64,000 bases of DNA from Bacillus canaveralius (GCF_002860125.1 NZ_PGVA01000008.1:1-64000); one strand, 5' to 3'; numbered from the stretch's first letter, positions 45,656-53,706 are shown. Numbers and translations: made by a program. The notes: a model not told the origin generated them from the letters alone.

Positions 45656-47653
45656 TTATTGCCTGCTGCTTTGGAAAACATTTTTCACGCGGCTGACTAC
45701 TGGCTTTGATCCGCCTTTATTTTCCACGCCTTCTACCATCATGGCGATTAGTAAATTCGGATTTTCAACATTGTATGCGACAAACCAGCCGTTTTCCGTT
45801 CCTTTTTCGCCCTGTTTTTCTTTTAGTTCAGCTGTTCCGGTTTTTCCGGCAAGCGGATAACCGTCGATCCGGGCAGAGTGCGCTGTACCGCTCGGGTCTT
45901 CGACCACTTTTCTTAACGAATTATTGATTTGCGCTAGTACCGACTCATCAACCAGGTTTTCTTTCAAAGGCTGCGCTGTTTGCTCGTCTGCAAGCAAAAT
46001 CGGTCTAATCATCGTCCCGTTATTCACAAAAGGTGTATACGAAGAGGCTAAATGGACGATGTTCATTTCGATATGTCCTTGTCCGTAGCCTGAGTCAGCG
46101 AGACGGACTTCGTTATCAAGCTCGCCGATTTTAGAGTTTTCCAATGGGAATGCATAGCCAAACTCCTCTTCAAAGCCAAAACTGTTTAATCCTGCTGTTA
46201 ACTTTTCTGCTCCGAGCGCCAAGGCAGCCTGGGCAAAATAAATATTATCCGAGAGGAGCAAGGCGCGATCCAAGTTAACCGGACCGTTCGGGTCGGTTAC
46301 TCTCGTAATCTTGTAGCTTCCCCATGAGTTGTCTTTTTGCCATTGCAGCCCATCGACTTCCATCTGCTGCTCAGGTGTAATCGCACCTTCTTTTAAGCCG
46401 ATTGCGGCCGTGATCGGCTTGATGACAGATCCCGGTGCATATGTTTGCTTAAAACGGGTCGTCAATGGCTTCTGCGGGTTTTCTTCAATAGACTTCCAAT
46501 ATTGTCCCGTTGCGCCTAAAGAAATCGTGTTCGGATCAAATGCAGGGCTGCTGACAAGCGCCAATGTTTCTCCGGTTACCGGGTTCATTGCTGTACCGGT
46601 GCCTGCTTCGCCGGCGAGCTCATTGAACATCGTGCTTTGCAAACCGATATCGATCGTCAGCTTGACGTTTTCGCCATTGGCGACTTCTTTTTCGGCCAGC
46701 AGCACTTCAGAGCCGTCTTCTTTCTTAATATAGATTTTTGAACCGTTCTGTCCCTTCAATCTTTCCTCGAGAACCTGCTCCATTCCTCGTTTGCCGATCA
46801 CATCATTGCTCGAATATCCTTTACTCGCTAATTCCTTGAGCTCCTCGGCAGTTACCGGCCCTACGTAACCGACCAACTGTGCAGCCGCGTCCTTGTAAGG
46901 ATAGACACGGGCTGGAACATCTTTTTTGAGTACTGATGGAATTTCCATCAACTGTGCAAGCAATTCTTGATTCTCCACGGGTATTTTCTTGATAGGCACA
47001 AAGTAATCCGGCTGGACCCACTCGGCATTCAAAGCCTTGTCAATCTGGGCGGCTTCGATTCCAAGCAAGCCCGCCACTCTGGAAATAATATCTTCGCGGT
47101 TTCCTTCCATTTGCGCAGGCACGATACCGATTTCAAGGGCGGTCCCGTTGACCGCAAGCCCATTATCATTTCGGTCGACAATCTCGCCTCTTACCGACGG
47201 AACCGATGAGAGTCCAATTTTATCCCCCGCTCCAAGCTCAGGAAAAATAAACGTCGTATCCCAATCGACAAACCAGTTCTCTTTCTCATTCTGGGTCTCC
47301 TGTTTCAACGGAGCCTGGTGCTTAAAGGAAATAGGGCCTGCCAAACTGTTCATTTTTGCCGAGAATGAAAATTTAGTTTCTTCCCCTTCTGCTTTTTCTT
47401 CAGGAGGGTCAAATTTGATCTTTAAATCTGATATTTCGAGATCAGTATAGACTTTTTGATAGCGCTCGACATACTCTTTCTTTGTTACCGCTTCTTTCGC
47501 ATCAGCGGTTAAATAATCGTACATGTCTTCAAATTTTTGCTCATTCCACAGTTCAACATACTTGCTGAACCGATCCTCCGGAGTCGGGTCGTTATTGCAG
47601 CCGGCCAGTAACGCCGCAAGGGCAATTACGAAAAAATAAATAGATTTCCTCAA
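45656..47653 (-). CDS. pbpC: Lipoprotein class B penicillin-binding protein, PBP3 type
   Basis: Peptidoglycan DD-transpeptidase. 665 residues, like B. subtilis PbpC. Lipoprotein signal ending in LLAGC (Cys19), MecA_N/NTF2-like domain (about 25-145), dimerisation domain (about 150-315), transpeptidase domain (about 340-660) with SVIK (nucleophile Ser409), SDN and KTGT motifs. Same architecture as the resistant PBP2a, but this family is ordinary in Bacillus and does not by itself imply resistance. TTG start with GGGGGAG upstream. Monocistronic. Confidence 0.93.
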   Translation of the reverse strand: MRKSIYFFVIALAALLAGCNNDPTPEDRFSKYVELWNEQKFEDMYDYLTADAKEAVTKKEYVERYQKVYTDLEISDLKIKFDPPEEKAEGEETKFSFSAKMNSLAGPISFKHQAPLKQETQNEKENWFVDWDTTFIFPELGAGDKIGLSSVPSVRGEIVDRNDNGLAVNGTALEIGIVPAQMEGNREDIISRVAGLLGIEAAQIDKALNAEWVQPDYFVPIKKIPVENQELLAQLMEIPSVLKKDVPARVYPYKDAAAQLVGYVGPVTAEELKELASKGYSSNDVIGKRGMEQVLEERLKGQNGSKIYIKKEDGSEVLLAEKEVANGENVKLTIDIGLQSTMFNELAGEAGTGTAMNPVTGETLALVSSPAFDPNTISLGATGQYWKSIEENPQKPLTTRFKQTYAPGSVIKPITAAIGLKEGAITPEQQMEVDGLQWQKDNSWGSYKITRVTDPNGPVNLDRALLLSDNIYFAQAALALGAEKLTAGLNSFGFEEEFGYAFPLENSKIGELDNEVRLADSGYGQGHIEMNIVHLASSYTPFVNNGTMIRPILLADEQTAQPLKENLVDESVLAQINNSLRKVVEDPSGTAHSARIDGYPLAGKTGTAELKEKQGEKGTENGWFVAYNVENPNLLIAMMVEGVENKGGSKPVVSRVKNVFQSSRQ

Positions 47654-47724
47654 GGTTCTCCCCCTCTGTCTGAAATTCCCATTCTATCTTTCTATTTTAA
47701 AAAACATTCGACAAAATCTCAAAT

Positions 47725-47758
47725 CAAAAAGGCCGGCTGAAGTTTCAACCAACCCCTT
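47725..47758 (-). terminator. Terminator after the 38-residue protein gene
   Basis: Imperfect stem AAGG...GGTTGAA / TTCAGCC...CCTT on the minus strand followed by TTTTTGA. Confidence 0.65.
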
Positions 47759-47813
47759 AATTATATTCAAACATAAATTAAACATGAATAAAAGTCCGTA
47801 GAATGATCCCCAA

Positions 47814-47930
47814 TTAAGCCCCTTTGTCATTTTTTCCGTAAAGATAGCGGGACCAAAAATAATTAACCGCTTCTTCAAGAACGACCATAAACAAAAAAAC
47901 ACCGATCGCCGAATATAGCCAAATCATCAT
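47814..47930 (-). CDS. Small membrane protein, 38 residues
   Basis: A short minus-strand frame (MMIWLYSAIG...): one hydrophobic helix (about 3-20), then an acidic/aromatic stretch VLEEAVNYFWSRY and a charged tail ending KGA. GAGGAG lies 8 bases ahead of this ATG; another ATG at 47936 is too close to it. A terminator follows. Coding is supported by RBS, frame and terminator; function unknown. Confidence 0.7.
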   Translation of the reverse strand: MMIWLYSAIGVFLFMVVLEEAVNYFWSRYLYGKNDKGA

Positions 47931-48021
47931 GTTCATTTCTCCTCACTGGACTTTTTCCCTTCTCTTAATTAGACGGAAAAGCGAGATTTGGAGTTTCAAA
48001 TATTTGTCAACCTTTTTCGAC

Positions 48022-48066
48022 AAAAAAAGGGATTATCCACAAGCTGGTTGGCAGGATAATCCTTTT
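48022..48066 (-). terminator. Terminator of the 113-residue protein gene
   Basis: 11-bp stem (GGATTATCC core; arms near 48028-48038 and 48053-48063) with a 14-nt loop; T-run TTTTTTT on the minus strand, TTTT on the plus strand. Confidence 0.88.
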
Positions 48067-48408
48067 CTACTTTTGCACTGAGTAACGCGACTTAAGATAG
48101 TTTATAGAAGGTTCTTGATCCACAAAGCATTTTTGAACGCCGATCAATTCGAGAAACTGATAGATTTTTTCCATCGAAACCGTTTTATACTCTTCTGTAA
48201 CCGACAGCCGATCAAGCCGTGCGACAGTTTCTTTTACTTGCTCGCTTTGATTTTTATCAACTTCATATCTTGTGCTGAATCCTTCTGTGGTTGTATAAAT
48301 GACAGCCTCGCCAATTTTGTGGTGTTCTTGCTTAAAATGAAATGAGAAAATGATCGCACACTCGTCTTCTTTAAATGTGGGGAAGACATTCATTTCGATA
48401 TCTTTCAA
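48067..48408 (-). CDS. Hypothetical cytoplasmic protein
   Basis: 113 residues, no signal peptide or membrane segment; mixed alpha/beta composition (MKDIEMNVFPTFKEDECAII..., then VKETVARLDRLSVTEEYKTVSMEK). Not recognised. TTG at 48408 is chosen for AGAGG 8 bases upstream; the GTG at 48417 lies within the RBS. Single gene with its own terminator. Confidence 0.75.
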   Translation of the reverse strand: MKDIEMNVFPTFKEDECAIIFSFHFKQEHHKIGEAVIYTTTEGFSTRYEVDKNQSEQVKETVARLDRLSVTEEYKTVSMEKIYQFLELIGVQKCFVDQEPSINYLKSRYSVQK

Positions 48409-48595
48409 TTTATACACCTCTTTTGGGAAAAGGATTTATTTTACTTTAACAGAAGTGAAAAAATCATGTTTTTCAGTTATATAGCGTTTTTTTCGCTGAT
48501 TATCGGTGTTACCGGCTTCTATTCCACTGTTTTCAGCTATTTATATAATTATAAGCATATTTTTCCTATGTAAATGTTAGTAACCTATAAATTTG

Positions 48596-48626
48596 TATAA
48601 AAAGGCCGCCTTGTTTCCAAAGCGGC
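48596..48626 (-). terminator. Terminator after the signal-peptide precursor gene
   Basis: 9-bp stem GCCGCTTTG / CAAGGCGGC (one wobble; 48618-48626 and 48605-48613), loop GAAA, then CTTTTTAT on the minus strand, about 80 bases after the precursor stop. Confidence 0.88.
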
Positions 48627-48707
48627 AAAAGGAGATTAAAAGGTATTGTTCGTAAAACAGATAAAACATACTGGGTGAATAAGATTAGAAAGCTGCAGCA
48701 GAAATTC

Positions 48708-48833
48708 TTAGTAAACTGTTGGAAGCTCGTGATACACTGTTGGAAGTTCGTTAGTTCCAACACTGGATCCAACAAAGCCAGCGCCAAATACGATGGTCAT
48801 TACAGCTAAAAACACGATGAATCGTTTTTTCAT
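48708..48833 (-). CDS. PapR-like secreted signalling peptide precursor
   Basis: 41 residues: basic start MKKR, a hydrophobic export segment (about 5-25; FIVFLAVMTIVFGAGF), then the C-terminus TNELPTVYHELPTVY, two tandem heptapeptides NELPTVY and HELPTVY. GGAGGG lies 7 bases ahead of ATG and a terminator follows. It is divergent from the HTH-TPR gene at 49037. Known RRNPP systems (PlcR-PapR, NprR-NprX, Rap-Phr) pair such a regulator with a small exported precursor whose C-terminus is re-imported by Opp. PapR peptides are heptapeptides with an LPFEF-like end, so the resemblance is close. Too short for normal gene callers. Confidence 0.82.
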   Translation of the reverse strand: MKKRFIVFLAVMTIVFGAGFVGSSVGTNELPTVYHELPTVY

Positions 48834-49036
48834 GACAAGCCCTCCTTCAAAATCATTTGATTTTTTGCTAAGCTTGAGGTAGTAACAATTGCTTACAAGC
48901 CTATTAAAACATAATTAGAAATTTGATTGATTCTGGATTAGGAGCGTTTATAGCCGATTTTTTTGTAGTTTTCTGCTGTTTCCTTTCCTTTTTCTAAAAT
49001 AATATAACTCTAGGCATATTTTCGGGATGTGGAATA

Positions 49037-49903
49037 ATGGATTTTTTAGCGATTGGTGAAAAAATTAAAGAATTACGGAAGCTTATGGGGTTGTCACAAA
49101 CAGAATTAGCAAAGGGTATTTGTACCCAGGCGCAAATCAGCAAAATCGAAAAAGGGGATGTATTCCCGTTCGCCTCGACCCTGTACTTAATCTCACAGCG
49201 GCTTGGCGTTGATGTAAACTACTTTTTCAATATCGGCACTACACCGAGGCTCGATTATGTTCAAGAGGTGACCCGCCTGTTAAACAAAGCTCGCCGCAAT
49301 ATCGACTATCAGGGAATCAAGGAGATTATTAATTCTGAAGAAAATAATCCGTTATTTTCGCAAAACCGGAAAAACCAGCAGCTGTTATTATGGCATAAAG
49401 GAATTTGTGAATATGAATTAAACAAAAACCTGACAAAAGCGTTTATTCTTCTTGATGAAGCGATTTTGCTGACCCATGAAAAGGTCTGGAAGGAACGGGA
49501 AATCGAAATCGAAATTTGCAAAGGCAATATCTACTTCGAAGAAAAAGAATTGGATGCTGCGTTGGACGTCTACCTTCCAGCAAAAGAACATTTAGAACTG
49601 CTTCCCCATGTACAGGACGAAACGATCAAAAGCAGGGTTCTATATAACACAGCGCGTACGTTCACAAGGCTGCAGCACTACAAAGCTTCAAACGATGCCT
49701 GCAAAGAAGCAATCGACTGGTGTTTGGAACGGGACAATCTGTACTTGCTCGGGGAATTCCATTACCATATTGGTTACAATTATGAGCTGCAAGGCGATTT
49801 TTCATTGGCAAAAACCTATATGGAAAAGGCATTGATTATCTTTGAACTGCAAAAGGTTGATAAGTACATCCATTTTATAAAGAGCAAAATAAAAAAATGG
49901 TGA
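49037..49903 (+). CDS. PlcR-like RRNPP regulator (XRE HTH plus TPR)
   Basis: 288 residues, the size of PlcR. XRE-type helix-turn-helix (about 6-62; IKELRKLMGLSQTELAKGICTQAQISKIEKGDVFPFASTL) followed by about five TPR-like helical repeats (about 75-285; LLLWHKGICEYELNKN, IEICKGNIYFEEKELDAALDVY, VLYNTARTFTRLQHYKASNDACKEAI, GEFHYHIGYNYELQGDFSLAKTYMEKAL). Predicted to bind the re-imported peptide in the TPR concave face and then control promoters. The 41-residue precursor gene lies divergently 203 bases away. The start has GGGATGTGGA upstream and its own terminator follows. Confidence 0.9.
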   Translation: MDFLAIGEKIKELRKLMGLSQTELAKGICTQAQISKIEKGDVFPFASTLYLISQRLGVDVNYFFNIGTTPRLDYVQEVTRLLNKARRNIDYQGIKEIINSEENNPLFSQNRKNQQLLLWHKGICEYELNKNLTKAFILLDEAILLTHEKVWKEREIEIEICKGNIYFEEKELDAALDVYLPAKEHLELLPHVQDETIKSRVLYNTARTFTRLQHYKASNDACKEAIDWCLERDNLYLLGEFHYHIGYNYELQGDFSLAKTYMEKALIIFELQKVDKYIHFIKSKIKKW

Positions 49904-49926
49904 CTGAATCAGGTCACCATTTTTTT
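49891..49926. terminator. Terminator after the PlcR-like gene
   Basis: Stem ATGGTGAC / GTCACCAT extended by A/T pairs, then TTTTTT. It overlaps the stop of the minus-strand small gene and reads in both directions. Confidence 0.9.
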
Positions 49927-50074
49927 AGATTTTTCTAGAAAAAATGAGTTGCAAGTCCAATTCGAGTTCTTGAAGTATTTGATCAACCGTTATGTCCTTT
50001 TCGTTCAAACCTTTTTCGTACGCTTTTTTGATAATCTCAGAAAAGCAGTCTTGGTCCTGTTTGCTATCAATCAT
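49925..50074 (-). CDS. Hypothetical small acidic protein, 49 residues
   Basis: MIDSKQDQDCFSEIIKKAYEK then a helical, amphipathic stretch (EKDITVDQILQELELDLQLIF). No membrane segment or signal. RBS AGGAAG about 9 bases ahead of ATG. Convergent with the PlcR-like gene and divergent from the LysM/P60 gene. Family not recognised; it could be a small regulatory protein, by size only. Confidence 0.6.
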   Translation of the reverse strand: MIDSKQDQDCFSEIIKKAYEKGLNEKDITVDQILQELELDLQLIFSRKI

Positions 50075-50124
50075 TAGTCTATCTTCCTTTGCATTTTTTT
50101 AAATCTTGCTGAAAAGTTTGTCAA

Positions 50125-50170
50125 TTATTGCATTTATTAGACGAAACATGTGATAAAATAGTTGCAATAA
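50125..50170. promoter_or_regulatory. Inverted repeat around the promoter of the LysM/P60 gene
   Basis: TTATTGCA (50125-50132) and TGCAATAA (50163-50170) are perfect 8-bp inverted arms 30 bases apart, flanking a TGATAAAAT extended -10. They could be two halves of a regulator site. Confidence 0.4.
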
Positions 50171-50199
50171 TAGAAAAAAAGGAGTGAATATCAAAGATT

Positions 50200-51249
50200 A
50201 TGAAAAAGAAACTGGCTTCACTGGCTACTGTTGCTGTACTAACCACTGGCTTCTCGGCTACTGTTTCCGCCAATACATACACGGTTCAAAAAGGGGATAC
50301 CCTTTCCGCGATTGCGAAAAAAAAGAATACAAGTGTCGCCGAACTTAAGCAGATTAATAGCTTGCAGTCAGATTTAATATTGATCAACCAACAGTTAAAA
50401 ATTTCACAAACCGCCAACGTCCCCGGACAAAGTGTACAGCCCCCTGTTTTACAAACAGCACAAACGTATACGGTTGTGAAGGGCGACACATTGATTAAAA
50501 TTGCGAACCAGCACGGCATCAGTCTGGCTGAGCTTTCCTCATGGAATAACCTTAAAGACCATCTCATCTACCCAGACCAAAAACTGCTTGTTTCCAGCCC
50601 ATTGAACACAGGCCCGGCTGTCGTTTCGACGCCGCCACAGGTGTCTGCTCCTCCTGTACAAGCTGAGCCTGCAAACGTAATGGAATACGTTATAAAACCG
50701 GGTGATACTTTAGGACATATCGGCAGAAGCTTTGGCGTTTCGGTTCAGCAGCTAAAAACCTGGAATAATCTTTCCTCAGACCTTATTTATGTCGGCCAAA
50801 AGTTAAAGATAACTGCAACAGCTGCTGCTCCAGTGGTTGCTCCCAATCTGCCGCCGGTTGTCGTACAGCCTTCAAATCCCGTTAGTGAGGTTTCAGGCTT
50901 ATTAAATACAGCTAAAAGCTTGCTCGGAACCCCGTATCAGTGGGCAGGTTCCGCACCGGGAGGATTTGATTGCAGCGGTTTTATTTTTTATGTTTTTAAG
51001 CAATCAGGCAAACAAATCTCCCGCTTATCGTCAGAAGGATATTACAACCGCTCTTATTATGTAAACGAACCGCAACCAGGTGATCTCGTATTCTTTGAAA
51101 ATACATATAAAGCAGGAATCTCGCATATGGGAATTTATCTCGGAAACAACGAGTTCATCCATGCCAACTCATCGCAGGGCGTCTCAATCTCGAACCTTAA
51201 TAATAGCTATTACCAAAGCCATTTTGATGGCTTTAAGAGATTCTATTAA
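50200..51249 (+). CDS. Secreted LysM / NlpC-P60 peptidoglycan endopeptidase
   Basis: 349 residues. Signal peptide (cleavage near VSA-NT), three LysM domains (about 27-69, 89-132, 162-205) separated by Pro/Gln/Val-rich linkers, and a C-terminal NlpC/P60 domain (about 232-349) with catalytic Cys258 (GGFDCSGF), His309 (GISHMGIY) and His321 (FIHANSS). The LysMs hold it on peptidoglycan; the P60 domain cuts D-Glu to diaminopimelate bonds, as in LytF/CwlS. The RBS GGAG is 14 bases ahead of ATG. A terminator follows. Confidence 0.94.
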   Translation: MKKKLASLATVAVLTTGFSATVSANTYTVQKGDTLSAIAKKKNTSVAELKQINSLQSDLILINQQLKISQTANVPGQSVQPPVLQTAQTYTVVKGDTLIKIANQHGISLAELSSWNNLKDHLIYPDQKLLVSSPLNTGPAVVSTPPQVSAPPVQAEPANVMEYVIKPGDTLGHIGRSFGVSVQQLKTWNNLSSDLIYVGQKLKITATAAAPVVAPNLPPVVVQPSNPVSEVSGLLNTAKSLLGTPYQWAGSAPGGFDCSGFIFYVFKQSGKQISRLSSEGYYNRSYYVNEPQPGDLVFFENTYKAGISHMGIYLGNNEFIHANSSQGVSISNLNNSYYQSHFDGFKRFY

Positions 51250-51260
51250 TTTTTTAGCTG

Positions 51261-51292
51261 CACCTGCCGACTAGTTGGCGGGTGTCTTTTTT
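51261..51292 (+). terminator. Terminator of the LysM/P60 gene
   Basis: 8-bp stem CACCTGCC / GGCGGGTG (one wobble), 8-nt loop, then CTTTTTT. Confidence 0.88.
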
Positions 51293-51370
51293 ACTACGGA
51301 CTGCTTATTGCTAGATGTTGACCGCGAAGCTCGAATTTTACGGATGGATGCTACATAGTCAGTCTTTCTT

Positions 51371-51540
51371 CGATCATAAATATGGTTTTCACTCGTAAAT
51401 TTCGTTTTTCGTTCGTAAATTTGGGTTTCCGCTCGTAAATCCGGTTTTTCGCACGTAAATTTGATTTTTCGCTCGTAAATCTGGTGTTCCGCTCGTAAAT
51501 CCGATTTCGCGACTATAAATATTGAGTGCTCAACTATAAT
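51371..51540. repeat. 20-bp-period repeat array, unit (TTTCGCT)CGTAAAT
   Basis: About eight units with an exact 20-bp period. The conserved core is GCTCGTAAAT followed by two variable bases and GGTTTTTC or close variants. The array fills most of the space between convergent genes. No coding frame or spacers. It shares its TTTCGC core with arrays at 58.7 kb and 63.0 kb. Confidence 0.88.
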
Positions 51541-51665
51541 CTATCTGCCTTTGTTATCTGAAATTATATAATCGAATTTGCTGTTCTCTTAATACACACA
51601 ATGAGGAACATTTTTTGCGCACTATCTTTATTACCACTCATTTCACAATCGTAAACCTGCTCTTA

Positions 51666-51694
51666 CAAAAAAATCCCTCTCTGATAAAAGGGAT
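51666..51694 (-). terminator. Terminator of the YknX-like gene
   Basis: Stem ATCCCT / AGGGAT with a 10-nt loop, then TTTTTTTG on the minus strand. Confidence 0.7.
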
Positions 51695-51704
51695 CAAATC
51701 CTGC

Positions 51705-52997
51705 TCACATTTGCAAAAATCCTGTAATAACATATTTGATATAATCCTTTTTATTTAATTGTTTGAACGCTTTTTGGCTCCATTTTCCTGTTTCCACCGG
51801 GGTATAGAAAGGAGCTTTGTTACGCAGCTTGGAAGTTGATTCGAGCACGATGAATTCGCCCTGTTTCACTCCTTTGATAATTTCTTTCGTGCCGTTTACT
51901 TCCAATCCTGGCTGGACAGCTCGCCTGCTTAATTTGCCGTTCTCGGCCATTACATAGACACTGCCTTTTCTTTTGATGCTTGCCGCCGGGACGGTGAGCG
52001 CATCTTTTGCTTCCTTCGTTATTAAGGTGACATCAACATTGGAGCCATGCACCAGGCCTTTAAAGTTTTCTTCAAGATGAATTTGAAACGGATAGCTGCT
52101 GGCTTGGCCATTTTCGGGATTGTCTGAAGCAAAGCCGGCGATCTTCTCGACAGTGCCTTCACGTTTCCCACTCACAATCGGAGAGGTGACAGACGCCTTC
52201 ATTCCTTCTGACAGCTTCAAAAACTTGTCTTCAGGCAACATACCCTCTACTTTTTGCTGGTTCGATATGATCGTTACAATTGGATTGCCCAAATCATGGC
52301 GCACACTCTTTACCCAGCCATCCAGCTCACTGTTGACGGTCATCTCTGTTAAGCCTTCCTCAAGCGCCGTTATGATTTCCTCATACTTGACGATTTCAGC
52401 TTCAAGCTCCGCAATTCTAAGCTCTTTATTGAGAATTTCTTGCTGGATTGAATAGTTTATCACTTCGTTCGAGCTGTTGCCGGACCCGTATGAATCGGCG
52501 GAATCAAAGTCATCGGATGTGTCATCGAACGAGTCGGTTGAGTCATCGAATGAACTGGATGAATCATAAGAGTCGTAGGAAGAAGTATCAGACTGGAGAG
52601 ACTCCAGCTCCATGATATGGTCATCGAGGCGGGAGATCTCCTCTTCTGCACGGGTAATTTCCGCCTCGAGATTACTAATCTCATTCTCCGTATTACTCGA
52701 AGAATATTCGATTAACGGTGTGCCCGATTCGACTGCATCGCCTTCTTCTACTAAAATATCGCTCAAATCTCCGCGTTCTTTATTAAAATAAACATGAAAT
52801 TCCTCAAACGGGGCGACCTTGCCGGTAGCTTTCATTGTTTCACTCAAGTTTTGTTGTTTCACGGTTGTCCACTTTTCGACGCGCGCCGCCCTGGTAATTT
52901 CACTTTCGCTTTTAAAAATTAAATAGAGATTGGCTGAAAGGAACAAGATTAAGCCGGCAATCAGTGAGGTTTTTTTCCAGTTTATTCTCCACTTCAA
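51705..52997 (-). CDS. HlyD/MFP-family membrane fusion protein, YknX-like
   Basis: About 430 residues: one N-terminal membrane helix (about 10-28), a lipoyl/barrel-sandwich domain split by a coiled-coil hairpin (about 95-245), beta-barrel and membrane-proximal domains (about 250-400; ALTVPAASIKRKGSVYVM). The hairpin tip carries an unusual Ser/Asp/Tyr-rich stretch (about 130-175; SSYDSYDSSSSFDDSTDSFD). Normally works with an ABC ATPase and permease (YknYZ), but neither follows here: the gene ends at a terminator and a repeat array. TTG at 52997 has GGAGGGG 6 bases upstream. Confidence 0.88.
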   Translation of the reverse strand: MKWRINWKKTSLIAGLILFLSANLYLIFKSESEITRAARVEKWTTVKQQNLSETMKATGKVAPFEEFHVYFNKERGDLSDILVEEGDAVESGTPLIEYSSSNTENEISNLEAEITRAEEEISRLDDHIMELESLQSDTSSYDSYDSSSSFDDSTDSFDDTSDDFDSADSYGSGNSSNEVINYSIQQEILNKELRIAELEAEIVKYEEIITALEEGLTEMTVNSELDGWVKSVRHDLGNPIVTIISNQQKVEGMLPEDKFLKLSEGMKASVTSPIVSGKREGTVEKIAGFASDNPENGQASSYPFQIHLEENFKGLVHGSNVDVTLITKEAKDALTVPAASIKRKGSVYVMAENGKLSRRAVQPGLEVNGTKEIIKGVKQGEFIVLESTSKLRNKAPFYTPVETGKWSQKAFKQLNKKDYIKYVITGFLQM

Positions 52998-53010
52998 GAT
53001 TCTCCCCTCC

Positions 53011-53673
53011 TTACAAAACCTTTTCAAATTCTATGTATGCAATAAGAGCTGAAAATAACCAGGCTGCGAGATTGATAGAGATGATCATTAATAGAAGGAT
53101 TTTTGAATTTTTATCGGATAATAATTTAACAGCTTTATATTGAAGGGCCATGCTCCATATCTTGAAAACTGTTATCGAGGCCAGAAAATAAACAAAAAAC
53201 GGATGGATCGAAAGATATTGCGCGATAACTCCCAATGAAAAAGGCGAGGAAAATTGATCGAGACCAAATGTAATTTGGAAAGGAATCAATATTAATTTTT
53301 CAACTAACAAAATAAGCAGGACGAACATTTGGACAACAATCAGCTTTTTATATTCGGTATCGGTGAGTGTCCAAAAAAACAAGGAAGGGACAAATAAAAC
53401 CAAAGCTGCATAAAATAGGCCCCAAATGATCTGACCGACAGCAAAGAGTGCCTTATGCGCTTCGAATTCGCTAATCGGCAGCTGTGTTATTTCTTTCGAT
53501 AAAATTTCCGTTCCTATGCCTGTATATGTACTGATCCCGAAAATCAACATGCTTGCCAGCACTAATAGAACTGCACGGTTCCACAATCCCGTGACCCGCT
53601 CCGCCTCAGTCAATTGGTAGAAAAATCGGGCTGGATCCCGCAAGCCTTTGGTAAGCTTATTTTGAAAAAACAT
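53011..53673 (-). CDS. Yip1-domain membrane protein, YknW-like
   Basis: 220 residues, five to six membrane helices (first near AVLLVLASMLIFGISTY, last near ILLLMIISINLAAWLFSALIAY). In B. subtilis YknW is the first gene of yknWXYZ, which exports the SDP toxin; the order here is likewise YknW-like then YknX-like, 13 bases apart. ATG at 53673 has GGAGG 7 bases upstream. Confidence 0.82.
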   Translation of the reverse strand: MFFQNKLTKGLRDPARFFYQLTEAERVTGLWNRAVLLVLASMLIFGISTYTGIGTEILSKEITQLPISEFEAHKALFAVGQIIWGLFYAALVLFVPSLFFWTLTDTEYKKLIVVQMFVLLILLVEKLILIPFQITFGLDQFSSPFSLGVIAQYLSIHPFFVYFLASITVFKIWSMALQYKAVKLLSDKNSKILLLMIISINLAAWLFSALIAYIEFEKVL

Positions 53674-53706
53674 GACAGGTCCTCCAAATAGGTATTCTGC
53701 TATCAT

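Noticed and set aside
45656-47653. PBP with MecA_N domain read as a methicillin-resistance determinant
   Set aside because: The lipoprotein PBP3 family of Bacillus has the same architecture and is a normal chromosomal gene.
48872-48900. PlcR-box-like operator between the precursor and regulator genes
   Set aside because: GCTTG...CAAGC and GTAA-N7-TTAC are present, but their centres do not coincide and neither matches the known TATGNANNNNTNCATA box.
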